This document shows positions 22,021 through 32,699 of a stretch of 64,000 nucleotides of DNA, one piece after another. The DNA comes from Marinobacter iranensis. Its GTDB lineage: Bacteria > Pseudomonadota > Gammaproteobacteria > Pseudomonadales > Oleiphilaceae. The stretch's first letter is position 1, and each line of letters opens with the position of its first letter. The notes under the pieces were generated by a model. That model had not been told where the DNA came from. It was given only the letters and a program-made list of their open reading frames with translations, and searched no databases. The position numbers and the translations under genes are program-made. The DNA lies in NCBI RefSeq assembly GCF_029207565.1, contig NZ_JANCMW010000005.1:202695-266694 (forward strand), read 5' to 3'.

Positions 22021-22383
22021 TCAGACGTCCTTCAGAGTTCCTTTCGGAAGTGCCGCTGCAACAGCAACTTTCTGAACCTTGACTTCAACGTTGTCGGCGA
22101 TTTCAACCACGATAAAATCGTCGGTAACCTTGGTGATCTTGCCGGCCATGCCGCCGGAAGTAACCACTTCATCGCCCTTGTTCAGGCCAGCCATCAGTGC
22201 CTTGTGCTCTTTCGCACGCTTGGACTGGGGACGCCAGATCAGGAAGTAGAAAATCAGGATAAAGCCGGCAAAGAAAATCACCTGCCCCATCACTCCCATA
22301 CCCCCGGCACCCGGGTCCTGCGCCATGGCCAGTGCCGGCATCGCAGCAAAGAATGCAGCAACAAGTAACTTGATTGATTTCAT
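22021..22383 (-). CDS. yajC: Preprotein translocase subunit YajC
   Basis: Small single-pass membrane protein found with SecDF. N-terminal hydrophobic stretch (about 4-20) followed by a second membrane segment (about 29-48, GQVIFFAGFILIFYFLIWRPQ) and the typical RPQSKRAKEHKALM loop and small beta-domain. 120 residues. Preceded by tgt (60 bases) and followed by secD (80 bases). Confidence 0.95.
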   Translation of the reverse strand: MKSIKLLVAAFFAAMPALAMAQDPGAGGMGVMGQVIFFAGFILIFYFLIWRPQSKRAKEHKALMAGLNKGDEVVTSGGMAGKITKVTDDFIVVEIADNVEVKVQKVAVAAALPKGTLKDV

Positions 22384-22443
22384 TGACTATCTCCGTTTTT
22401 AAGAAAAGTTCAGGTAGCGGTTCAGAATCGGCTTAAGCCGCAG

Positions 22444-24668
<2,225 letters not shown>

Positions 24669-24709
24669 TGGATGGACTGTTCACGACACCGCGTTGAGCG
24701 GCTTGTAAG

Positions 24710-24796
24710 TGGTAGCGGCGGGCGGACTCGAACCGCCACGGGTTTTACCCCAACGGATTTTGAATCCGTCGTGTCTACCAATTTCACCACGCCGCC
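24710..24796 (-). tRNA. tRNA-Leu (CAA)
   Basis: 87-nt tRNA with encoded CCA. Acceptor GGCGGCG pairs with CGCCGCT (a G1-U72 pair, as in E. coli tRNA-Leu5); D-arm GTGAAATTGGTAGACAC; anticodon loop with CAA inside CGGATTCAAAATCCG; long variable arm TGGGGTAAAACCC; T-arm GGCGGTTCGAGTCCGCC. The long variable arm fixes it as leucine. Confidence 0.97.
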
Positions 24797-24848
24797 ATCG
24801 GAGAGTGCTGGGGATTATACTGAGGTTGAATCTGAAAGCAATAACAAG

Positions 24849-24880
24849 TGCCGGACTTCCTTGTTCCGGCAGGCTTTTTT
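24849..24880. terminator. Hairpin just after flgL
   Basis: TGCCGGA (24849-24855) and TCCGGCA (24865-24871) form a 7-bp stem; on the plus strand it is followed by CTTTTTT, on the minus strand by CTTGTTATT. It lies immediately beyond the flgL stop, so it probably ends the flagellar transcript, although the better T-run is on the other strand. Confidence 0.45.
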
Positions 24881-26090
24881 ACAGGCGGTCAAACAATGAC
24901 AACTGGGAGACCTGGGCAAATGACTGCTGCGCGGCCTGTAGCACGAAACTCTGGAAGCTCAGGGTGCTGATGGCCTCGGCGTAATCCACGTCCCGCAACT
25001 GGGAGCGGATATCCTCGCTGTAGACCGATGAGTCTTCCAGGAACGATTTGGTGGAGTCCACGGCATTCAGGCGCCCGCCAAGCTCAGTCTGTTTCTGCAC
25101 GATGGTTTCCTGAGCGTTGTCCAGGTTCTGCAATGAGGCGGCAATCAGGTCATCGTAGGCAGCCTGGCCGCCCGGTGAGCTCTTGTCGATGTTATCCAGA
25201 CCATCAATGAGATTTTCGATGGTGGCAAACACCGACTGCTTCTCCCCGGCACGAAGGGTGAACTCATCGCCATCGCCGGCATCGGTGATAGTGGCCTCAA
25301 CGCCGGCAACCTCAAACGGTTCCCCGCTGGTGTAGGTTGCAGGCGTCACGGTTAGCGGATCACCCGTGCGGCTGTTCACCGCGCTAATCGTTCCCGCCGT
25401 GGTGTCGACGGTGATGGTAATGTCATCCGGCGAGACCGCCGAAAAAGCGCCATTTTCAACCACCTGAATTCCATCAATCCGCGCAGCCGCCGCATTGCCG
25501 GGATCTCCCTCAGCGAACACTGCCGCGGGAATCGACGAATAAATGCCCTTGCCATGGTCGCTGATGGGAACTGTAACACCATCATCAATCTCCAGTACGC
25601 GCTGGCCTTCATCTCCCTGGTAGACCCAGCTCCCGGAGGCATCCTTACCGAATGCGGCGGTGGAACCCTGGAACCCGCTGAAGATATACTCACCGGAGGC
25701 ATCCCGGGTATTGGCAACGTTGGCCAGTTGCCCGATTCGCTCTTTCATTTCAGAGGAAATGGACTTGCGATCGTTCGCCGACAAGGAGCCATTACCCGCC
25801 TGAACCGTCAATTCCCGAATTCGCTGGATCACATCGACGGAACCTGCCAATGCACTCTCCTCCTGCTGCAACCGGTTCTCGGCAAGCCCGGCGTTGCGCT
25901 GGTAGGTTTCTATGCGCGAGAGCTCCTGGTCCAGCTTGAGAATTCTTGCCGCCGCAACAGGATCATCCGACGGCCTGTTTACCCGCTTGCCCGTAGAGAT
26001 CTGCTCCTGGGTCTGGTTCAGGCTGCTGTTGAGTTCCTGCAACCGGTTAATTCCACCGGTAAATATCTGCTGTGATGAAATTCTGATCAT
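24879..26090 (-). CDS. flgL: Flagellar hook-associated protein 3 (FlgL)
   Basis: Junction protein between FlgK and the filament. Flagellin-like N-terminal coiled coil (MIRISSQQIFTGGINRLQELNSSLNQTQEQISTGKRV shape: short motif NQTQEQISTGKRVNRPSDDP about residues 25-44) and C-terminal helix (SFQSFVLQAAQQSFAQVSQLSLFDRL region) frame a variable central domain (about 160-300). 403 residues, longer than in E. coli (317), with the extra length in the exposed centre. Last gene of the flg run. Confidence 0.95.
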   Translation of the reverse strand: MIRISSQQIFTGGINRLQELNSSLNQTQEQISTGKRVNRPSDDPVAAARILKLDQELSRIETYQRNAGLAENRLQQEESALAGSVDVIQRIRELTVQAGNGSLSANDRKSISSEMKERIGQLANVANTRDASGEYIFSGFQGSTAAFGKDASGSWVYQGDEGQRVLEIDDGVTVPISDHGKGIYSSIPAAVFAEGDPGNAAAARIDGIQVVENGAFSAVSPDDITITVDTTAGTISAVNSRTGDPLTVTPATYTSGEPFEVAGVEATITDAGDGDEFTLRAGEKQSVFATIENLIDGLDNIDKSSPGGQAAYDDLIAASLQNLDNAQETIVQKQTELGGRLNAVDSTKSFLEDSSVYSEDIRSQLRDVDYAEAISTLSFQSFVLQAAQQSFAQVSQLSLFDRL

Positions 26091-26109
26091 GTCACATCAC
26101 CTCACGCTG

Positions 26110-28158
26110 TTACCGGAAACTCTGTAACAGGGTATTGAACAAATCCTGGGCCACGCTCATTACCTGAGCAGAGGCGTTATAGGCAGCCTGGTACTGGATC
26201 AGCTTACCGGCTTCCTCATCAAGGTTTACGCCGGAAACCGATTCGCGCTGGTTGCTGGACTGCTCCAGCAGGGTTTGGCCAGCATCCTTGTCCAATTGGC
26301 TTTGCCGGGTCTTCACACCGACAGCCTCAACCAGCCCGGCATAGCCTTCGGCAAAGCTCTGGCTGCCGCTATTGAGGGTGTTTTCCGTTCCAAGCGCGGC
26401 CAGGAACTCGGCGTTGCGGTTATCGGACACACCGTTGGTGTTGTAGTTGATGCTGAAGGAATCCCCTGCCCTGGGATTGCCCGAAATTTCAAACTGGAAG
26501 CCGACATAGTCCGGAGAACGTGGGTCCTCGGTAAACAGTTTGTTGGACTGGCCCGGCTGGAACACATTCACCGGCGGCACCGCACCGGCATCGCCTGCCT
26601 GCAGTACGGTGCCCGAGTCCGCATCAACAATGTCGTAAACCAATTGGCCACCGTCATCACGGAACTGAACATCCAGGGGTGGGTCCAGTTGCCCGTCCTG
26701 CCGGAAATTGCTCAGCAGCGAGTTGGTGAACGGGTCCCTGACATCAAGCATTTTGCCCTGGTTTATGGTGGCATCACCGGTATTACCCGCAGCACCCTCC
26801 GCCCTGACCGGGCTTGCAAACGCCAGGTCCTCTTCACGGCTGACCTGCAGGTCAATATTCGCGGCCGCGTTACGTGTGGGCTCGATCAGGAACTTGTCAC
26901 CGGCATTGAAGGTGCCGCCTTCCACGCGAATATTGAACCCGGGCATGGAAATCTCGGACTGTACCGGGTCTGGCAGGCGGCCCTGGTTAACCACCTCTCC
27001 CGTTACCCGGTCCACCAGTTCAAAGTTCCGGCCGTCGCCACCAAACTGGAGCGACCAGCTGCCGGCGGGAAGTTGGGAGCTGTCGATAATCTCCACAGCC
27101 AGTTGTGCGTCCCTGGGGGCGCCATTGTTGGCATTGGCAATCACTCGGCCGCGCTGGGCAGCTTCGGAATTGATGTCACTGAAGAACAGGCCACCGAGAT
27201 CGCCCTCCAGGTCCATGCCGATTTCATGCTGGTGATTGAGGGTGTCCGACAACGCAATGGCAACCCGCCCGAGCTCATTGAACGCGGGCTGCAGGGCTTC
27301 TGACTCAAAGCGCCGAAGGCCGCCAAGCGTGCCACCGTTGATCTGGCTATCCACGTTCAGGGTCCGGCCGCCAGTGGTCAGGGTGAATTCCAGGGTGGTC
27401 GGGTCCTCTGCGTTATCACGGGTACCCAGTTGCGCCGCCTTGTCACCCACTACCAGGGACTGGCCGTTGCGCAGCGACACATTGACCTGGCTGCCTTCCG
27501 CCTGCACCACATTGATGCTCACCAGTTCAGACAATTGACGGAGTTTTTCGTCGCGCTTGTCCAGCAACTCATTGGGCTCGCGCCCCTGGGCCAAACCAGG
27601 AGACTCCGAGATGGCAAGATTCAGTTCGGCAATACTCTTTAGCAGCGTATTGGCATCATTCACGCCCTGCTCCATCTGGGTCTTGACGGATTCCCGCTGC
27701 TGAATGAATTCCTGGTTGAGGGCTTCGAAGCGGTTCACCACCTGCTGCGCCTCGCTCAGCACCAACTGCCGCTGGGGCAGCGAAGCCGGGTCCTCGGCAG
27801 CATTCTGCAGGCTGGCAAAGAAGTTGTTCAGGGCGTTACTCAGGCCAGTGGACTCACCGCCAAGCAGGTTGTCCAGGCGCGATAACTCGGAGTTCAACGC
27901 TTGCTGCTCACCAAACAGGGCGCTATCTTCCCGCACCTGTTGTGTGATGTATTCGTTCGCCAGCCGGCGGATATCGGTAACGTTAACTCCGGTACCAATG
28001 GAGCCGGCCCCCGTACGCTGTGCCGTCTGGGTTTCGAACTGCACTTCCTGGCGGCTGTAGCCGGGGGTGTTGGCATTGGTAATGTTGTTACCAGTGGTAT
28101 TCAGTGCCGCCTGGTGCCCGAGGATACCGGTCAAGCCAATATTAATAAGCCCTGCCAT
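26110..28158 (-). CDS. flgK: Flagellar hook-associated protein 1 (FlgK)
   Basis: First hook-filament junction protein. N-terminal rod-type helix with the motif ALNTTGNNITNANTPGYSRQE (about 18-37 in part) and C-terminal SGVNLDEEAGKLIQYQAAYNA are diagnostic. 682 residues against 547 in E. coli; the additional length is in the surface-exposed middle. 19 bases separate it from flgL and 4 from flgJ, so the genes are one transcript. Confidence 0.96.
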   Translation of the reverse strand: MAGLINIGLTGILGHQAALNTTGNNITNANTPGYSRQEVQFETQTAQRTGAGSIGTGVNVTDIRRLANEYITQQVREDSALFGEQQALNSELSRLDNLLGGESTGLSNALNNFFASLQNAAEDPASLPQRQLVLSEAQQVVNRFEALNQEFIQQRESVKTQMEQGVNDANTLLKSIAELNLAISESPGLAQGREPNELLDKRDEKLRQLSELVSINVVQAEGSQVNVSLRNGQSLVVGDKAAQLGTRDNAEDPTTLEFTLTTGGRTLNVDSQINGGTLGGLRRFESEALQPAFNELGRVAIALSDTLNHQHEIGMDLEGDLGGLFFSDINSEAAQRGRVIANANNGAPRDAQLAVEIIDSSQLPAGSWSLQFGGDGRNFELVDRVTGEVVNQGRLPDPVQSEISMPGFNIRVEGGTFNAGDKFLIEPTRNAAANIDLQVSREEDLAFASPVRAEGAAGNTGDATINQGKMLDVRDPFTNSLLSNFRQDGQLDPPLDVQFRDDGGQLVYDIVDADSGTVLQAGDAGAVPPVNVFQPGQSNKLFTEDPRSPDYVGFQFEISGNPRAGDSFSINYNTNGVSDNRNAEFLAALGTENTLNSGSQSFAEGYAGLVEAVGVKTRQSQLDKDAGQTLLEQSSNQRESVSGVNLDEEAGKLIQYQAAYNASAQVMSVAQDLFNTLLQSFR

Positions 28159-28162
28159 AACC

Positions 28163-29155
28163 TTACTCCTCAGCCCCGCGGGTACCCATGGACAACGTTG
28201 TCATGGAGTCATTGTTCATGATGCGGCGAATCTTGGCGCCGTAGTTCGGGTCGGTAGCGTACCCGGCTTCCTGCAATCTGGTTGCGAACTGGTCGGGGTC
28301 ATCGGCCGCTGCCAATACATCCCGGTACCGGGGGTTGGATTCCAGGAACGACACGTAATCCCGGAAGCTGGACTCATAGTCCGGATAGGCTCGGAAAGCA
28401 GCACGTTCATTCATCGGAACACCTTCCCTGAACTCGGTCGTCGCGATATCCACGGATTCACCCTGCCAGCGCCTGTCCGCCTTGATACCAAACAGGTTAA
28501 AGCTCGGTGAGCCACCCTCGCCTTCGATCATATGCCGGCCCCAGCCGGTTTCCAGTGCCGCCTGGGCAATCATCAGGCGCGGATTGATACCGGTTTGCGC
28601 CGCTACCTTCTCAGCCACTGGCAGCAATTCGCGAACAAACTGCTCCGGAGACTCGAACCTGTCTGGCAGCGTTGCATTCGCTTCCGGCGCAGTCGGAGAC
28701 GTAGCGGTATCAGCCACCTGATTGACCTTGTCCACCTGCTCGGGCAAACGCGGAGACAGCACCGGCAAACTGCGGTCGTAATCCGCCAGCGTTTTCTTGT
28801 GGGCCGCCATCGGTTCGCCTTTTTCATCCATGCCCGGAATCTGGCGGCTAAGCTGCCGTACCAGGGCCTCGGCAATCCCGGTACCCTGCTTCTGCGAGAG
28901 CGTCAGACTGAGCTGGTTGTCAAACATCTCGCGATAGAATTCCGATTGCTGACTGTTGAGATAGTTACCTTCCGCAAACACATCGCCAGCCTTGCGCATG
29001 GACTTGACCATTTCCGACAGGAACAGGCCTTCAAACTGCTTCGCCACTTCCACCAGCGCCGCTTCCTTGTCGGTCCTGGCCTGGGTCTTAAGCGCATTGA
29101 GACCGCCGAAATCGGTGTAGACCTGAGCTTTCTGGACACTGAAATCCTGCATCAC
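28163..29155 (-). CDS. flgJ: Flagellar rod cap and peptidoglycan hydrolase FlgJ
   Basis: Two-domain protein: the N-terminal rod-cap domain (about 1-105, KQFEGLFLSEMVKSMRKA) and a C-terminal beta-N-acetylglucosaminidase domain (about 165-320) that opens the cell wall for the rod. The catalytic Glu is expected in IAQAALETGWGRHM (about 200). A low-complexity linker joins them. 330 residues, normal for the two-domain form. The C-terminal half keeps YESSFRDYVSFL, typical of the GH73 family. Confidence 0.95.
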   Translation of the reverse strand: MMQDFSVQKAQVYTDFGGLNALKTQARTDKEAALVEVAKQFEGLFLSEMVKSMRKAGDVFAEGNYLNSQQSEFYREMFDNQLSLTLSQKQGTGIAEALVRQLSRQIPGMDEKGEPMAAHKKTLADYDRSLPVLSPRLPEQVDKVNQVADTATSPTAPEANATLPDRFESPEQFVRELLPVAEKVAAQTGINPRLMIAQAALETGWGRHMIEGEGGSPSFNLFGIKADRRWQGESVDIATTEFREGVPMNERAAFRAYPDYESSFRDYVSFLESNPRYRDVLAAADDPDQFATRLQEAGYATDPNYGAKIRRIMNNDSMTTLSMGTRGAEE

Positions 29156-29160
29156 GTCAC

Positions 29161-30258
29161 CTATATCACGATCAGTTCGGCCCGAAGAGCGCCGGCCTGT
29201 TTAAGCGCTTCCAATACTGCCATGACGTCACCGGGCGCCGCACCGACCTGGTTCACCGCCTGGACTATTTCATTCAATGTGACAGCCGGGCCAAACTTGA
29301 ACATCCTTGCCGGTTCTTCGGTAATGGCAATCTGCGTATTGGGTTCAATAACGGTTTCGCCATCGGTGAAGGGGTTCGGTTGATTGACTTCGGGATTCTC
29401 CTGAATGGTCACTGTCAGGTTACCGTGGGTGACCGCCGCCGGGCTGACCTTGACGTTCTGCCCCACCACAATGGTGCCCGTGCGGCTGTTAATGACCACC
29501 TTGGCGGCATCCTGTGCCGGATCGACATTGATATTTTCAAGGATCGAAAGGAAGCTCACCCTCTGTGACGGATCCCGGGGCGCCTTCACGGATACGGCCG
29601 TGGCATCGTGGGCATAGGCCATGTCGGGGCCCAAATGGCCGTTAATGGCCTCCACCACGCGGCGCGCAGTGGTGAAATCCGGCCTTAACAGGTTGAAGGT
29701 AATGGTGTCGCCACGGGAGAACGGTGAGGTCACTTCCCTCTCAATAGTGGCCCCATTTGGAATACGGCCGACGCTGGGAACGTTAACGGTGATTCGGGAG
29801 CCATCCGCACCCTGGGCGCCAAAGCCACCCACCACAAGGCTGCCCTGGGCCATGGCGTATATCTGGTCGTCAGCACCTTTCAACGGCGTCATCAGCAGGG
29901 TTCCACCACGCAGGCTGTCGGCATTACCGATGGACGACACGGTGATGTCCATTGACTGACCGGGCTTGGCAAACGGAGGCAGGCTGGCGGTAACAGTCAC
30001 CGCTGCCACATTCGCAAGGTTGGGGTTCACTCCCGGTGGCAGGGTGATGCCAAACTGGCTCATCATGTTACGGAAGGTCTGGTTGGTAAACGGTGCCTTG
30101 TCACCAGTACCATCAAGGCCCACCACCAGGCCGTAACCCACCAGTTGGTTGCTACGCACGCCCTTGATACGCGCCAGGTCCTTCAGGCGGTCCGCCAGCA
30201 CCGGCGCAGCGATAACCGACAGCGCTAACACCATTATGCCGAATCTCAGCATTTTCAT
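29161..30258 (-). CDS. flgI: Flagellar P-ring protein FlgI
   Basis: Forms the periplasmic P ring around the rod. A Sec signal peptide ends at about residue 22 ([11 protein letters not shown] / DRLKDLA), followed by the conserved [25 protein letters not shown] stretch (cited in part) and [13 protein letters not shown]. Start set at 30258 (365 aa); a GTG 12 bases upstream is possible but has no ribosome site. The start lies 4 bases inside the end of flgH. Confidence 0.95.
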   Translation of the reverse strand: MKMLRFGIMVLALSVIAAPVLADRLKDLARIKGVRSNQLVGYGLVVGLDGTGDKAPFTNQTFRNMMSQFGITLPPGVNPNLANVAAVTVTASLPPFAKPGQSMDITVSSIGNADSLRGGTLLMTPLKGADDQIYAMAQGSLVVGGFGAQGADGSRITVNVPSVGRIPNGATIEREVTSPFSRGDTITFNLLRPDFTTARRVVEAINGHLGPDMAYAHDATAVSVKAPRDPSQRVSFLSILENINVDPAQDAAKVVINSRTGTIVVGQNVKVSPAAVTHGNLTVTIQENPEVNQPNPFTDGETVIEPNTQIAITEEPARMFKFGPAVTLNEIVQAVNQVGAAPGDVMAVLEALKQAGALRAELIVI

Positions 30259-30962
30259 AGCGGAAACCACTCACTGTTAAAGAATCGTGCCAGCCAGCCC
30301 ATTTGGTTGGCCTGGTCGAAATCACCGGTACCGCCGTAGGCGATGCGGGCGTCTGCAATACGATTGGAAGCAACGGTGTTATCCGGTGAGATATCCTCCG
30401 GGCGCACAAGCCCGGTCAGACGGATGTATTCATCGCCGTTGGTCAGCGACAGCCATTTCTCACCACGAATATGCAGAACGCCATTTGGCAGCACTTCCGT
30501 GACGGTTACGGTGATATTACCGTTCAGGCTGTTGCTCTGGTCCGCTTCCGCCTGGCCCTCGAAGTCGCGCTCCAGGTTAATGTCGGTTGCCAGGCCAAAG
30601 TTGCCATTTCCCAGAATTTGCGGATCCAGCATGGAGATTTCATTGTCCTTGGTAATACTGCTCTCGGCGTTCTTGCTGGCACGGGTGGACTCCTCAAGGG
30701 TCACCGTAAGGATGTCACCGACGTTCAGTGCCACGGTATCCCCGTACAGGCTGTAATTGCGGGAAGACTGGTAAATGGCACCCGATTCGGGATCCCGCTG
30801 CATCATTACTTCGGCACGCACCGGAGCGTACTGCGGGTCGTCCGGAATGGCGCGGGGCCGGCTCATGGCGGTACAACCCTGGAGGACGACAAGCGCTATA
30901 ACGAGGGCAACGGTGCCGCCGTGGTGCCTGAGTTCTCTGTGATTGAAAATAATGGGTGTCAT
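30255..30962 (-). CDS. flgH: Flagellar L-ring lipoprotein FlgH
   Basis: Outer-membrane ring of the flagellar bushing. Lipoprotein signal with the lipobox VLQGC (acylated Cys about residue 30), then the family core [23 protein letters not shown] and [27 protein letters not shown] region (about 175-197), ending in a short beta-rich tail. 235 residues. Slight overlap with flgI. Nothing unusual. Confidence 0.95.
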   Translation of the reverse strand: MTPIIFNHRELRHHGGTVALVIALVVLQGCTAMSRPRAIPDDPQYAPVRAEVMMQRDPESGAIYQSSRNYSLYGDTVALNVGDILTVTLEESTRASKNAESSITKDNEISMLDPQILGNGNFGLATDINLERDFEGQAEADQSNSLNGNITVTVTEVLPNGVLHIRGEKWLSLTNGDEYIRLTGLVRPEDISPDNTVASNRIADARIAYGGTGDFDQANQMGWLARFFNSEWFPL

Positions 30963-30991
30963 GGTATCCCCTTCCTGCCGTCCGCTACCGG

Positions 30992-31780
30992 TTAACCAAT
31001 GTTGTTGGTGATGAACTGCAGCATCTGGTCGGTGGCAGAGACTACTTTCGAGTTCATTTCGTAAGCGCGCTGGGTGGTGATCATATTGACCAGCTCCTCC
31101 ACCACTTCCACGTTGGAAGCCTCGACCATGCCCTGCTCAAGAGTGCCCAGGCCGCCGATTCCGGGCTCACCTTCCGCGGGATCACCGCTGGCATTGGTTG
31201 CCTTGTAGAGGTTGTTACCGATCGCCTGCAGACCCTGAGGGTTGATGAAATCCACCAGGGTAATTTCACCAAGGTTGATCGGCGCCGCCTGGTCATCGGT
31301 AACCGCAGACACGGTGCCATCCTTACCGATGGTGATGTTGGTGGCGTTCTCCGGCACGTTGATGTTCGGCTCAAGGGTGTAGCCATCCGGGTTCACGATG
31401 TCGCCATCGGAGTTAAGCTGGAACTGGCCATCTCGGGTGTAGGCAATCTGGCCATCCGGCAGCAATATCTGCATAAAGCCCCGGCCATCCACGGCCATGT
31501 CGAGTGGCTGCTCAGTGACTTCCAGGTTGCCCTGGGAGAACTGCTTGGCAGTACCAACGATGCGCACACCGGTACCCAGTTGAAGGCCGGACGGCAACTC
31601 CGAATTCTGGGTATTCAGACCACCGGGTTGCCGGTCGATCTGGTACAGCAGATCCTGGAACACGGCCCGGTCGCGTTTGAAACCGGTGGTGTTCACGTTG
31701 GCCAGGTTGTTGGAGATCGTGGCCATGTTGGTGTCCTGCGCGCTCAACCCGGTTTTGCTGACCCAAAGTGCTGGATGCAT
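30992..31780 (-). CDS. flgG: Flagellar distal rod protein FlgG
   Basis: Main protein of the distal rod. MHPALWVSKTGLSAQD at the N-terminus, the rod motif NNLANVNTTGFKRDRAVFQDL (about 25-45), a middle domain and the C-terminal EELVNMITTQRAYEMNSK (about 229-246). 262 residues, nearly the same as in E. coli. 29 bases before flgH; 84 bases after flgF without a visible promoter. Confidence 0.97.
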   Translation of the reverse strand: MHPALWVSKTGLSAQDTNMATISNNLANVNTTGFKRDRAVFQDLLYQIDRQPGGLNTQNSELPSGLQLGTGVRIVGTAKQFSQGNLEVTEQPLDMAVDGRGFMQILLPDGQIAYTRDGQFQLNSDGDIVNPDGYTLEPNINVPENATNITIGKDGTVSAVTDDQAAPINLGEITLVDFINPQGLQAIGNNLYKATNASGDPAEGEPGIGGLGTLEQGMVEASNVEVVEELVNMITTQRAYEMNSKVVSATDQMLQFITNNIG

Positions 31781-31864
31781 GTCATCTACTCCTTGCCGGG
31801 ACTGTCGGGAGGCGGCCGATTCTTGCCGCTTTCGCGCCCGCCCGGGCGATGTTCGAAAGGTTTA

Positions 31865-32617
31865 TCAGAGATTCTGCAACAGTCGTGCCGAAGCCTCGGA
31901 ATTCTCATTGGCGGTGGTCATTATCTTCACCTGCATCTCGTACTGACGGGACAACTGCAGGTTTGAAATCATCTCTTCAACCGCATTCACGTTCGAGCTC
32001 TCCAGGAAGCCCGATACCACCCGCATGTTGGCGTCGGGAGGTTCCGGGCCATCCAGCGCCTGGTCGGCCTTGCGGCGAATAAAACCGTCTTCACCTTTTT
32101 CCAGTGCTTCGGAGGGCGGGTTCACCAGTTTCAACCGGTCCACCTCAACCAACTGGTCCGGTGGGCCACCGACAGGAACCACCGATATGGTTCCGTCCGC
32201 GCCGATTTGCACGTTATCGAAAGGCGGCAACGCGACCGGCCCGCCATTCCCCATCACCATTTCGCCGCTGGAGAGGCGCATCAGGCCGTTTACATCAATC
32301 TGCATGCTGCCGGAGCGGGTGAAGACTTCCTCGCCCTGCTGGTTCTGCACCGCCAGCCAGCCATCGCCTTCAAGTGCAACGTCCAGCTTGCGGCCGGTGT
32401 CCATAAGCGCACCGGCGGAGAGGTCCGTGCCGGGCCTTTCGGCCATGGCGTAGGCCCGTGTGGGATGGTGTTCACCGAAAACCGGCATGCTGCGGGCCTG
32501 AGCAAAATCCCGCTTGAAACCGGTGGTACTGACGTTAGCCAGGTTGTTGGCGTGGGCGCGCTGGGACAGCATGTTCTGCTTGGCGCCGGACATTCCAATA
32601 TAGAGGGCTTTGTCCAT
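31865..32617 (-). CDS. flgF: Flagellar proximal rod protein FlgF
   Basis: Rod component between FlgC and FlgG. The N-terminal MDKALYIGMSGAKQNM and ANNLANVSTTGFKRDFAQA (about 22-40), and the C-terminal VEEMISNLQLSRQYEMQVKIM (about 213-232) are typical. 250 residues. A candidate sigma-54 promoter lies 51 bases upstream, suggesting that flgF-L can be transcribed separately from flgBCDE. Confidence 0.95.
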   Translation of the reverse strand: MDKALYIGMSGAKQNMLSQRAHANNLANVSTTGFKRDFAQARSMPVFGEHHPTRAYAMAERPGTDLSAGALMDTGRKLDVALEGDGWLAVQNQQGEEVFTRSGSMQIDVNGLMRLSSGEMVMGNGGPVALPPFDNVQIGADGTISVVPVGGPPDQLVEVDRLKLVNPPSEALEKGEDGFIRRKADQALDGPEPPDANMRVVSGFLESSNVNAVEEMISNLQLSRQYEMQVKIMTTANENSEASARLLQNL

Positions 32618-32667
32618 GGGAAAACTCCTGCCGGAATATTGACTGTTTCCAGTCTTTCCAGTGTTCT

Positions 32668-32683
32668 AGCAGGAGTTGTGCCA
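32668..32683 (-). promoter_or_regulatory. Sigma-54 promoter before flgF
   Basis: TGGCACAACTCCTGCT on the minus strand keeps the essential GG and GC with 10 bases between them, and a perfect TGGCAC -24 box. It lies in the 82-base gap between flgE and flgF. Sigma-54 control of rod/hook genes is established in Pseudomonas and Vibrio. Confidence 0.65.
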
Positions 32684-32699
32684 TGTTCAGCTTTCAGGG